Under the pieces are notes generated by a model. That model searched no databases, was not told the DNA's origin, and worked only from the letters and a program-made list of their open reading frames with translations. Of a stretch of 64,000 nucleotides of DNA, positions 24,835 through 32,590 are shown piece after piece. The stretch covers positions 1 through 64,000 of the forward strand of contig JAZSEY010000019.1 in the NCBI GenBank assembly GCA_045531905.1. The letters run 5' to 3'. Source of the DNA: RGIG6919 sp045531905. Its GTDB lineage: Bacteria > Bacillota > Clostridia > Lachnospirales > Lachnospiraceae. Numbering within the stretch: the stretch's first letter is position 1; each line of letters begins with the position of its first letter. Position numbers and translations under genes: made by a program.

Positions 24835-25236
24835 GTGAGAAGAAACTATAAATTAAATTTATCGATTGTGCTGGCAATAGTGCTGTTAGTTTCATTAAAT
24901 ATTCAAGCTAAGGCTATGGAAATCAATAGAGTAAATAATCAGGCTAGCACATATAGTGTAGATACGTTAAGTTGGTATATGGTGGCCGGTCAAAAAAAGT
25001 ATTCATCGTCATTTTATATTGAAGCAGGAGATTCGATAACGATAGTTGTGGCACCTAGGGTTTCTGGTGCAAAATATAGTGTTGGGATTTTACAACCGAG
25101 TGGTTCTGAGCGAAAGGTAACCAAGACGGGGACAACAACTACTACTTATGCCGTATCTTCATCAGGTTATTACAAAGTGTTTTTACATAATGTAACATCG
25201 TCAGCTTTAGATTATGGTATATCTTATACCTACTAA
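24835..25236 (+). CDS. Secreted beta-rich protein, possible partner or decoy of BlaR1
   Basis: 133 residues starting at GTG after AAAGGAG. A signal peptide (basic start, hydrophobic LSIVLAIVLLVSLNIQ, cleavage after AKA) is followed by a compact Ser/Thr/Tyr-rich beta domain. Its end, GYYKVFLHNVTSSALDYGI, lines up with the last part of the preceding BlaR1 (GNYQIILYNTDDNNINYDIG). No known family is recognised. Twelve bases separate the two genes. A role as ligand, co-receptor or regulated output of the sensor is inferred from position only. Confidence 0.65.
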   Translation: MRRNYKLNLSIVLAIVLLVSLNIQAKAMEINRVNNQASTYSVDTLSWYMVAGQKKYSSSFYIEAGDSITIVVAPRVSGAKYSVGILQPSGSERKVTKTGTTTTTYAVSSSGYYKVFLHNVTSSALDYGISYTY

Positions 25237-25334
25237 ACCTAAAAAACTAATTATTAAGTAGACAAAAACAACAGCATAGCTTGTCCTATCTTGCCATTCG
25301 TGGAACTTGCCATCGACCAAACCACCCTCGTGGC

Positions 25335-25363
25335 TTGCGGGAACCTCGTTCATATGGTATACT
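25335..25363 (+). promoter_or_regulatory. Promoter of the thiamine salvage operon
   Basis: TTGCGG (25335-25340) and TATACT (25358-25363) are 17 bp apart; TGG before the -10 gives an extended form. The start would be just upstream of the riboswitch. Confidence 0.65.
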
Positions 25364-25383
25364 AACACCAATTTCATATTTTG

Positions 25384-25455
25384 CAGGGGAACATATTTGT
25401 TGAGAAGGTTAAAACCTGACCCTTTGAACCTGTCAGTTAACACTGTGGTAGGGAG
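25384..25455 (+). ncRNA. TPP (THI-element) riboswitch
   Basis: The conserved blocks are in order: CAGGGG (25384 on), TGTTGAGAAGG in place of the common CTGAGA, ACCCTTTGAACCTG (about 25418-25432; here GACCCTTTGAACCTG), the GTCAGTTAACACTG stem, and GGTAGGGAGC at the closing helix. It binds thiamine pyrophosphate. A terminator hairpin 44 nt downstream and the thiM start 125 nt downstream fit control by early termination. Confidence 0.92.
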
Positions 25456-25498
25456 CAAAAGTAGATTAGAAATTGATGGTCAAGATATTCTATTTTCA

Positions 25499-25537
25499 GG
25501 AGCTTTCTGCTTAACAGCAGATGGCTCCGTTTCTTTT
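25499..25537 (+). terminator. Riboswitch-controlled terminator
   Basis: GGAGC (25499-25503) pairs with GCTCC (25524-25528), with an inner TCTGC/GCAGA stem, followed by GTTTCTTTT. It lies between the TPP riboswitch and thiM, where an expression platform is expected. Confidence 0.8.
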
Positions 25538-25579
25538 GGCAAAATGTGGAATAAAAACAAATTTGTTAGGAGGAATAAC

Positions 25580-26389
25580 ATGAAAACAGAAGCAGGAAAA
25601 GTAGTAACAAAAGTGAGGGAACAGATTCCATTGGTACATTGTATGACCAATTATGTAACGGTGAATGACGTTGCCAATGCATTGCTGGCGATTGGAGCAT
25701 CGCCGATTATGTCAGATGATTGTCATGATGTGGAGGATATTGTTTCCATTTCTAAGGCACTGGTGATTAACATCGGTACTTTAAATGAGCGCACCACCTC
25801 GTCCATGATATTGGCTGGTAAAAAGGCAAATGAATTGGGCATTCCAGTTGTATTTGATCCGGTTGGTGCAGGGGCTTCCAATTACCGAAATGAGACAACC
25901 AAACAGTTGCTCAATGAAGTGAAAATGACAGTCATTCGCGGTAATTTGTCTGAGGTGTCCTTTGTGGCTGGATTAGAGGTGTCCACCAAAGGTGTAGATA
26001 GTTCTGACGCAGATTTGGATAAGGACCCGGTTGCTGTTGCAAAGACCGTGGCAAAACAATTTGGTTGTGTGGCAGCCATTACCGGTGCTGTGGATACCAT
26101 TTCTGATGGCGACAGAGTGATGCAGGTGCATAACGGACATCCAATGCTTTCGAAGGTAACAGGAACCGGTTGTATCACTAGTGGCTTGGTGGGCGCATTT
26201 GTGGCAACGGTTGAGGATACAGTGCTTGCAGCCACAGCGGCAATTGCAGCAACAGGTATTGCAGGTGAAATCGCATTTGAGAAGGCAGGTAGCATTGGTA
26301 CTGGCAGTTTTCATATGGCGTTGATTGACGCTCTCAGTCAAATGTGCGAAAATACCTATGAACAGATGGGAAAGATTGAGGAACTGTAA
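25580..26389 (+). CDS. thiM: Hydroxyethylthiazole kinase
   Basis: 269 residues from the ATG at 25580 (AGGAGG upstream); the open frame extends back through the riboswitch but is not coding there. Family motifs: PLVHCMTNYVTVND, GASPIMSDD, FDPVGAGAS and the C-terminal VTGTGCITSGLVGAF catalytic/ATP site. It phosphorylates 4-methyl-5-(2-hydroxyethyl)thiazole for thiamine salvage. It is the first gene of thiM-thiE-HAD-thiD, under TPP control. Confidence 0.96.
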   Translation: MKTEAGKVVTKVREQIPLVHCMTNYVTVNDVANALLAIGASPIMSDDCHDVEDIVSISKALVINIGTLNERTTSSMILAGKKANELGIPVVFDPVGAGASNYRNETTKQLLNEVKMTVIRGNLSEVSFVAGLEVSTKGVDSSDADLDKDPVAVAKTVAKQFGCVAAITGAVDTISDGDRVMQVHNGHPMLSKVTGTGCITSGLVGAFVATVEDTVLAATAAIAATGIAGEIAFEKAGSIGTGSFHMALIDALSQMCENTYEQMGKIEEL

Positions 26390-26390
26390 T

Positions 26391-27023
26391 ATGATTCAAA
26401 AAGAGAACATAGATTATTCATTATATCTTTGTACTGATAGAGGGTTGATGTCTTCTGCCACCATTGAGGAGGCTGTGGAGCAGGCGATTCTTGGCGGTAC
26501 AGGAGTGATTCAGCTACGTGAAAAGGATATGGATGCCGGTGACTTTGTGCGAATGGCAGAAAGCGTAAAGCAGATAACAGAGAAGTATCAGGTGCCACTG
26601 ATTATCAATGACAGAATAGATGTGGCGTTGGCTGTTGGTGCTGACGGTGTACATGTGGGACAGCGTGATATTCCGGCAAAAATGGTGCGAGAGATGATAG
26701 GGCCGGATATGCTTCTAGGTGTGTCTGCTACCACGGTGGAGGAAGCGGTGCAGGCAGTGGCTGATGGCGCAGATTATCTTGGCGTTGGCGCCATGTTTGC
26801 AACCAATACAAAGGACGATGCTAAGATCGTTACCATAGAAGAATTAAAGCGTATCAGAGAAGCGGTATCGGTGCCGATTGTGGTGATTGGCGGTATCAAT
26901 ATGCAGACTTTGGAACAGTTCAAGGGCTATGGAATTGATGGCTTGGCTGTGGTTTCGGCTGTGATGGCAGCTCAGGATGTGAAGCAGGCTGTAAAGGATT
27001 TGATTACTGCATTTCGGGAATAG
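26391..27023 (+). CDS. thiE: Thiamine-phosphate synthase
   Basis: 210 residues from the ATG at 26391, one base after the thiM stop, with GAGGAA as binding site. Motifs: LYLCTDRGLM, IQLREKDMDAGDFV, LIINDRIDVALAVGADGVHVGQRD, LGVSATTVEEA and VVIGGIN for the phosphate-binding end of the TIM barrel. It joins HMP-pyrophosphate and thiazole phosphate to thiamine monophosphate. Confidence 0.96.
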   Translation: MIQKENIDYSLYLCTDRGLMSSATIEEAVEQAILGGTGVIQLREKDMDAGDFVRMAESVKQITEKYQVPLIINDRIDVALAVGADGVHVGQRDIPAKMVREMIGPDMLLGVSATTVEEAVQAVADGADYLGVGAMFATNTKDDAKIVTIEELKRIREAVSVPIVVIGGINMQTLEQFKGYGIDGLAVVSAVMAAQDVKQAVKDLITAFRE

Positions 27024-27039
27024 AAAGTAGGAGTGTTAC

Positions 27040-27720
27040 ATGATTAAGGGAATGATTTTTGACTTGGATGGAACCATTTTGGATTCTATGGAGGTCTGGA
27101 GAAATATTGACATTGAGTTTCTTGGGAAACGTGGACTTGCGGTGCCGGATGATTATTTGGAGGCAATTACACCTATGGGATTTTTAAATGCCGCAATCTA
27201 TACAAAGGAACGTTTTGGATTTCCAGAGTCTCCGGAGGAAATTGAAGAAGAATGGCTTCGTATGGCGGAATATGATTACGCCAACAAGGTGGAATTAAAG
27301 CCGTGTGCAAAAGAGTTCCTTTTAAAATGTAAGACGGCGGGAATCAAATTAGCGGTAGCCACATCTTCTTTGGAGAGATTGTTTGTGCCATGCTTGCAAC
27401 ACCATGATTTGTGTGATTTATTTGAGATTGCTGTTACCACAAGACAGGCAGGAGCAGATAAGAAATCACCAAAAGTATATCAGATGGCAGCAGATGCCTT
27501 GGGACTAAAGCCGGAAGAATGTGTTGTGTTTGAGGATATTGTGGAAGGCATTAGAACCGCAAAGGCTGCCGGCTTCTATGCAGTTGGTGTGTATGATGTG
27601 CATAGCGACAGGGATAGAAAAAATATGGTGGTGTTGGCAGATAGATATTTGATGAGTTATGAAGAAGTGGCAACGGAGGATGTTGCTACATTTTTGGGTA
27701 AGATGAAAGGAAATATATAG
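27040..27720 (+). CDS. HAD-family phosphatase in the thiamine operon
   Basis: 226 residues, HAD subclass I with a helical cap (beta-phosphoglucomutase-like). Motif I DLDGTILDS (8-16, nucleophile Asp8), motif II AVATSS, motif III Lys in KKSPKVY and motif IV VFEDIVEGIRTA are all present. It sits between thiE and thiD with a one-base or shorter gap to thiD, so a role in thiamine metabolism is likely: dephosphorylation of thiamine monophosphate or of an overflow pyrimidine phosphate. The substrate is inferred from position only. Confidence 0.8.
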   Translation: MIKGMIFDLDGTILDSMEVWRNIDIEFLGKRGLAVPDDYLEAITPMGFLNAAIYTKERFGFPESPEEIEEEWLRMAEYDYANKVELKPCAKEFLLKCKTAGIKLAVATSSLERLFVPCLQHHDLCDLFEIAVTTRQAGADKKSPKVYQMAADALGLKPEECVVFEDIVEGIRTAKAAGFYAVGVYDVHSDRDRKNMVVLADRYLMSYEEVATEDVATFLGKMKGNI

Positions 27721-28509
27721 ATGAAGAAACCGGTAGTGATAACGATAGCAGGTTCAGACAGTAGTGGTGGTGCAGGCATTCAGGCAGATTTAAAAACCAT
27801 GAGTGCCTTGAGCGTGTATGGCATGAGTGCCATTACCGCATTAACTGCACAGAATACAACTGGGGTGTATGGCATTTTAGATTGCACACCGGAAATGCTG
27901 GAAAAACAGCTTGATTGCTGCTTTCAGGATATTCCGCCCCAAGCGGTAAAAATTGGAATGGTGTCTCAAAAGGAATTGATAGCAGTCATTGGAGATAGTC
28001 TTAAAAAGTACGAGGCAAAAAACGTTGTGGTTGACCCTGTCATGGTATCCACCAGTGGTAGTAAGTTGCTTTCTGATGATGCGGTGGACAGTTTATTGCA
28101 GGTGCTATTTCCATTGGCAACTATCATCACACCAAATATTCCAGAGGCAGAGGTGCTAACAGGAATGTCCATCCAATCCAAACAGGATATGGAGCAGGCA
28201 GCGAAAATGATTTGTGAACAGTATCATGTAAAGGCAGTTTTGATGAAGGGCGGTCATAGTATCAATGATGCCAATGATTTGTTGTATGGCGATGGTATCT
28301 GTGAATGGATTGCAGGTGACCGAATTGAGAATCCGAATACCCATGGAACTGGTTGTACCTTGAGTTCTGCCATTGCCTGTGGCTTGGCAAAAGGTCTGTC
28401 GCTTTTAGAGAGTGTGAAGGAAGCAAAGGCTTATATTTCAGGTGCATTGGCGGCTGATTTGGATTTGGGTGCCGGAAGTGGACCATTGTGGCATGGGTGG
28501 CAGTTTTGA
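27721..28509 (+). CDS. thiD: Hydroxymethylpyrimidine (phosphate) kinase
   Basis: 262 residues. Motifs: TIAGSDSSGGAGIQADLKTM at the N-terminus, VKIGMVS, VVDPVMVSTSG, PNIPEAEVL, LMKGGH and NTHGTGCTLSSAIA, which carries the anion hole and catalytic residue of ribokinase-like enzymes. It phosphorylates HMP twice to HMP-pyrophosphate. The start codon follows the stop of the phosphatase gene directly. With thiM and thiE but no thiC or thiG in the window, this is a salvage operon. Confidence 0.96.
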   Translation: MKKPVVITIAGSDSSGGAGIQADLKTMSALSVYGMSAITALTAQNTTGVYGILDCTPEMLEKQLDCCFQDIPPQAVKIGMVSQKELIAVIGDSLKKYEAKNVVVDPVMVSTSGSKLLSDDAVDSLLQVLFPLATIITPNIPEAEVLTGMSIQSKQDMEQAAKMICEQYHVKAVLMKGGHSINDANDLLYGDGICEWIAGDRIENPNTHGTGCTLSSAIACGLAKGLSLLESVKEAKAYISGALAADLDLGAGSGPLWHGWQF

Positions 28510-28610
28510 AGAAAAAACTAAAATGGGTTGACTAGCCATAGTTAAGGTGATAATCTGTAATTGTATAAAAATATAAAAAAAATATACAAAATGGATTATG
28601 GGGGCTTGTT

Positions 28611-29654
28611 ATGACTGAAAATACAGATATTGCAATTGTTTCAGAGGAAACGTTACATAACAAGATATATAACATACGTGGTTATAAGGTTATGTTAGAT
28701 TTTGAACTTGCAGAAATATATGGATATGAAACAAAGAATTTTAATCGACAAGTAAAAAATAATGTGGCAAAATTTGAAGGCGATGATTTTATGTTTCAAC
28801 TTACGGACGAAGAACTTGCTGAACTTTTAAGGTGCAAAAATTGCACCTTAAACAGAGGTGAAGGAAGAGGTAAGCATGTGAAATACAATCCATATGTTTT
28901 TACAGAACAAGGCATTTATATGCTAATGACAGTGCTTCGGGGAGAACTTGCAATAAAACAAAGTAGAGCTCTGGTTCGTACATTTAAGAAGATGAAGGAT
29001 TATATCATTGATAATCGTGAACTAATTGGGCAGCGGGAATATATTCAACTTTCCATGAAAACAATGGAAAATGCACATGATATTTCAAAATTAAAATCAG
29101 ATATTGACACTGTTGAAAAACAAATGAGTGATGTAATGAATCAACTTAGTGATGTTGTTACTAAGTCGGATTTGGCTGATATGATGAATAGTTTTGTAGA
29201 TGACGAAGATAATGGTTGGTTGATGTTTAACACTAAGTATTGTTCTGCTGATTTGGCATATTCGGAAATATATATGCAAGCAAAGAAAAGCATTTATGTG
29301 GTGGATAATTATATCGGTTTGCGCACGTTAGTGCTTTTGAAAAATGCTCCTGTAGGTGTGGATATAACGGTTTTTAGTGATAATGTTGGCAGAAAATTAC
29401 ATCGTATCGAGTATAAGGATTTTTGTACTGAATATCCATCGGTCAAAATGAGATTAAAGAAGACTGGTGGTATTTGTCATGATAGATTTATTGTTCTTGA
29501 TTATGGTACAGATGATGAGAGAATCTTTTTGTGTGGTGCGTCCTCTAAGGATGCAGGTGCAAGAGTGACAAGTATTGTAGAAGATTATGGAATAGGAAAA
29601 TACAAACGGCTTATTGATACATTGCTCATGAATAAAACACTTGTGCTTGAATAA
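28611..29654 (+). CDS. ORF6N-domain DNA-binding protein with PLD-like C-terminus
   Basis: 347 residues. The N-terminal ORF6N domain (IYNIRGYKVMLDFELAEIYGYETKNFNRQVKNN, then YVFTEQGIYMLMTVLRGE) is common in phage antirepressors and in free-standing gut bacterial genes. A coiled-coil linker spans about 140-185. The C-terminal domain ends GGICHDRFIVLDYGTDDERIFLCGASSKDAG, where HDRFIVLD resembles a single PLD-type HxKxxxxD site with Arg for Lys. No phage genes are near. A perfect palindrome lies inside the coding sequence at 28826-28852. The role is unknown; a regulator or nuclease-like defence factor is possible. Confidence 0.75.
   Translation: MTENTDIAIVSEETLHNKIYNIRGYKVMLDFELAEIYGYETKNFNRQVKNNVAKFEGDDFMFQLTDEELAELLRCKNCTLNRGEGRGKHVKYNPYVFTEQGIYMLMTVLRGELAIKQSRALVRTFKKMKDYIIDNRELIGQREYIQLSMKTMENAHDISKLKSDIDTVEKQMSDVMNQLSDVVTKSDLADMMNSFVDDEDNGWLMFNTKYCSADLAYSEIYMQAKKSIYVVDNYIGLRTLVLLKNAPVGVDITVFSDNVGRKLHRIEYKDFCTEYPSVKMRLKKTGGICHDRFIVLDYGTDDERIFLCGASSKDAGARVTSIVEDYGIGKYKRLIDTLLMNKTLVLE
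28826..28852. repeat. Perfect palindrome inside the ORF6N gene
   Basis: Twelve-base arms TTTAAGGTGCAA and TTGCACCTTAAA around AAA. It encodes the LLRCKNCTLN segment between the FQLTDEEL and YVFTEQG blocks of the ORF6N domain. It could be a binding site for the protein itself, an RNA hairpin, or a recombination target. Confidence 0.8.
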
Positions 29655-29670
29655 AGAATAGGAGGACACA

Positions 29671-30966
29671 TTGATATTATTTGAGAATTACGAAAAGAAA
29701 TTACATAACGTAACACCTTCCTATTTTGCAACAAATCATGTGAGTAGTGCATTGTCAAAATTAGATGCAAGTTTTTCTTGTTTAGACAAGCAAAATGGCT
29801 GGAACGAAAAGACATGCATAGACATATTGAAGCAGAATCTAGAGCAGACCATGTCCGCTTTACTATGTCCTAATTCTGCCATGCTTCTAAGTGGTGGTTT
29901 GGATTCATCTATCCTGCTAGCAATGGCGAAAAAACTAGGACATACCCTTCCGACATATTCATTGCGATACGAATGCCAATGTGCGGGTGCGGAGATGAAA
30001 AATGAGGACTCCATGATTGCAAAACGATTTGCTGATGAGTTAGGCTGTTCCCACGAAGTGATTTCTATTTCCGGTGAGCAGGCATTAGAGAGTTTGACAG
30101 ACATTGTGAAATGCTTCAATGAACCCTTTGCCGGAGGCGTATCCCTATATTGGATGCTAAAGTATATTCCTGAACAAGTAGTGTTCACAGGAGATGGTGC
30201 GGATGAACTCTTCATGGGGTATCCATTACACCAAATGGCATACTTTGTAGAACAGGGCGTGAGGCTTTTAAAGGAACAGGGTGTTGTTTCAGAAGAATTT
30301 TTGCAAAATGCACCGTTTGAACCACAGCATTTACATGCTATGATTTTAGAGGCAAAGGACAATCCTTATTCTGTATTGGTGAAGCATTTGAATTTGGATG
30401 ATAACTTGTTAAAAATGCTCGTAAACGAGGAATACCTGGATGGGAAAATGAGTATTGCCGAATATACAAAGAAGTTTTGGACACAGGATGTAGGTGGATT
30501 GACAGAAGCAAGTTTGCAGTATTATCTAAGTGATCCGCTACCAAATCAGATTCAAAAATATATCTCTGCATTTTCTAATTGTTGGAGCAAGGAAATACGG
30601 ACTCCATTTCTGACAGAGAGGCTTATGACATGTGCAATGTCGATTCCAACCGAATTGAAAATCAAGGATGGTATGCCAAAATACATTTTAAGAGAAGTGG
30701 CAAAGGATTGGTTGCCATCGTATGTTTGGAATCGCGAAAAAGAAACCTTTGTGCCACCAGTGTTAACATGGATGCAGGCAGAATGGAAGGAGTTTTTGTT
30801 AGATACTTTTAGTATGGATAAACTAATGTCTGACAGTGTGCTGAATCCGGCAGGCGTTTATTATTTGTTGAAGCGCTTTTATGAGAATCCGGTAAAGGAA
30901 TTTCAGGCAGGGCAGATTCTTTATAATTTGCTTATGTTTCAACTATGGTGGCAGGAGCAAAAATAA
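29671..30966 (+). CDS. Asparagine synthetase-like ATP pyrophosphatase, no glutaminase domain
   Basis: 431 residues starting at TTG (GGAGG eight bases upstream). The PPi loop SGGLDSS is near residue 73, with VVFTGDGADELFMGYP and IRTPFLTERL typical of the AsnB synthetase domain. The N-terminal Cys-dependent glutaminase domain of asparagine synthetase B is absent. The protein should activate a carboxylate with ATP and use ammonia or an amine. Candidates are an ammonia-dependent asparagine synthetase or an amide former for a small peptide; no peptide precursor is seen nearby. Confidence 0.75.
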   Translation: MILFENYEKKLHNVTPSYFATNHVSSALSKLDASFSCLDKQNGWNEKTCIDILKQNLEQTMSALLCPNSAMLLSGGLDSSILLAMAKKLGHTLPTYSLRYECQCAGAEMKNEDSMIAKRFADELGCSHEVISISGEQALESLTDIVKCFNEPFAGGVSLYWMLKYIPEQVVFTGDGADELFMGYPLHQMAYFVEQGVRLLKEQGVVSEEFLQNAPFEPQHLHAMILEAKDNPYSVLVKHLNLDDNLLKMLVNEEYLDGKMSIAEYTKKFWTQDVGGLTEASLQYYLSDPLPNQIQKYISAFSNCWSKEIRTPFLTERLMTCAMSIPTELKIKDGMPKYILREVAKDWLPSYVWNREKETFVPPVLTWMQAEWKEFLLDTFSMDKLMSDSVLNPAGVYYLLKRFYENPVKEFQAGQILYNLLMFQLWWQEQK

Positions 30967-30990
30967 TATTTCTTTATAAAAGTTTTAGGG

Positions 30991-31066
30991 TTTACCCCCT
31001 AGAGGTTGTTTTTATAATGGTGTATAATGTGCTGTACGCAATGTTTCATTGTGTGCAGCACTTTTT
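30991..31066 (+). promoter_or_regulatory. glpK promoter and leader terminator/antiterminator
   Basis: TTTACC (30991-30996) and TATAAT (31013-31018) are 16 bp apart, with a small dyad ACCCC-CTA-GAGGT (30994-31006) in the spacer. A strong hairpin GTGCTG...CAGCAC (31029-31061) with TTTTT follows within the leader, 26 bp ahead of the glpK start. That arrangement resembles the GlpP-controlled leader of Bacillus glp operons. Confidence 0.65.
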
Positions 31067-31091
31067 ATGATAATAATAGGGGGAAGGTACA

Positions 31092-32576
31092 TTGGGAAAA
31101 TATATTATTGCTTTAGATCAGGGAACTACCAGTTCCAGATGTATTGTGTTTAATAAGCAGGGAGAGATTATTACTGTTACACAGCGGGAGTTTACACAGT
31201 TTTATCCGGAGAATGGTTGGGTAGAACAGGATGCCAACGAGATTTGGGCAACTCAGCTTGGCGTGCTGACAGAGGCCATGGCGAAACTGAATTTGTCACC
31301 AACTGACGTTGCGGCGATTGGCATTACCAATCAACGGGAAACTACCATTGTGTGGGATAAGGTGACAGGGGAACCGGTATATCGTGCTATTGTATGGCAG
31401 TGTAGAAGAACCGCAGATGTCATCGAGGCATTAAAGGCAGAGGGGTATGATAAGACAATTTTGGAAAAAACAGGTTTGATTGCAGACCCTTATTTTTCTG
31501 CTACAAAATTGGCATGGATATTGGACCATGTAGACGGAGCTAGAGAAAAGGCAGAAGCGGGTCAGCTTTTGTTTGGTACAGTGGATACATGGCTGATGTA
31601 TAAATTGACAAAGGGAAAAGTGCATGCAACGGATGTGACAAATGCATCCAGAACCATGTTATTTAATATACATAGTTTAGAGTGGGATAAAGAACTGTTG
31701 GAGAAATTCCATATTCCTGCAAACATGTTGCCTGAGGTGCATGATTCCTCTTATGTGTATGGATATACAGATGCCACTATTTTTGGTGGAGAGGTACCGA
31801 TTGCAGGAGTGGCAGGAGACCAGCAGGCAGCGTTATTTGGACAGTGTTGTTTTGAGCCTGGGCAGGCAAAGAATACTTATGGTACCGGTTGCTTTTTGTT
31901 AATGAATATCGGAGAGACACCGAAGATTTCGAATAATGGCTTAGTTACCACCATTGCTGTTGGTTTGGATGGTAAGGTGCAGTATGCCTATGAAGGTAGT
32001 GTCTTTGTGGCCGGAGCAGCCATTCAATGGCTTCGGGATGAATTGAAGTTGATTGAGCATGCGGCTGAGACAGAAGAGATTGCGAATTCCGTACCGGATA
32101 GCAATGGTGTGTATGTGGTTCCTGCATTTACGGGACTTGGGGCACCATATTGGGATTCTTATGCAAGAGGTGCTATCTTTGGTCTTTCCAGAGGTGCCAA
32201 CAGAAAACACATTGTCCGTGCAACTTTGGAGTCATTGGCATATCAGGTACAGGATGTGCTTGCGGCCATGGAAGAGGATGCGGGCATTTCTTTAGATTCT
32301 TTGCGAGTAGATGGTGGGGCTAGTGCTAATAATTTCTTGCTTCAGTTCCAATCTGATATTTTACATGCGGATATTGTACGTCCGAAGGTGATTGAGACTA
32401 CCGCATTAGGTGCGGCGTATCTTGCGGGATTGGCAGTGGGATATTTCGAAAGTCTCGCTGAGATTCAGGAGCAAAATGCCACAGATAAGGTATTTACTCC
32501 AATTATGACAGAGGAAAAACGACAGGAACTTTTAACAGGTTGGAGTCGTTGTATCCATAAATTGCAACACAAATAG
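31092..32576 (+). CDS. glpK: Glycerol kinase
   Basis: 494 residues, the standard length, starting at TTG after a GGGGGAAGG site. FGGY-kinase motifs are clear: ALDQGTTSSRCIVF, ITNQRETTIVWD, GTVDTWLMYKLT, GVAGDQQAALFGQ, NTYGTGCFLLMN, the FTGLGAPYWD loop and RVDGGASANNFLLQ. It phosphorylates glycerol to sn-glycerol 3-phosphate in the cytosol. A glycerol facilitator and dehydrogenase are not adjacent. The ABC exporter genes begin 14 bp downstream, so partial co-transcription is possible. Confidence 0.97.
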   Translation: MGKYIIALDQGTTSSRCIVFNKQGEIITVTQREFTQFYPENGWVEQDANEIWATQLGVLTEAMAKLNLSPTDVAAIGITNQRETTIVWDKVTGEPVYRAIVWQCRRTADVIEALKAEGYDKTILEKTGLIADPYFSATKLAWILDHVDGAREKAEAGQLLFGTVDTWLMYKLTKGKVHATDVTNASRTMLFNIHSLEWDKELLEKFHIPANMLPEVHDSSYVYGYTDATIFGGEVPIAGVAGDQQAALFGQCCFEPGQAKNTYGTGCFLLMNIGETPKISNNGLVTTIAVGLDGKVQYAYEGSVFVAGAAIQWLRDELKLIEHAAETEEIANSVPDSNGVYVVPAFTGLGAPYWDSYARGAIFGLSRGANRKHIVRATLESLAYQVQDVLAAMEEDAGISLDSLRVDGGASANNFLLQFQSDILHADIVRPKVIETTALGAAYLAGLAVGYFESLAEIQEQNATDKVFTPIMTEEKRQELLTGWSRCIHKLQHK

Positions 32577-32590
32577 TTAGGAGTGTTTTT

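Noticed and set aside
25307..25579. Upstream extension of the thiM reading frame
   Set aside because: The extension runs through the TPP riboswitch and its terminator; the ATG at 25580 has AGGAGG and gives the normal N-terminus.
28611..29654. Prophage remnant based on the ORF6N domain
   Set aside because: Flanked by thiamine and asparagine synthetase-like genes; no integrase, capsid or att-like repeats.
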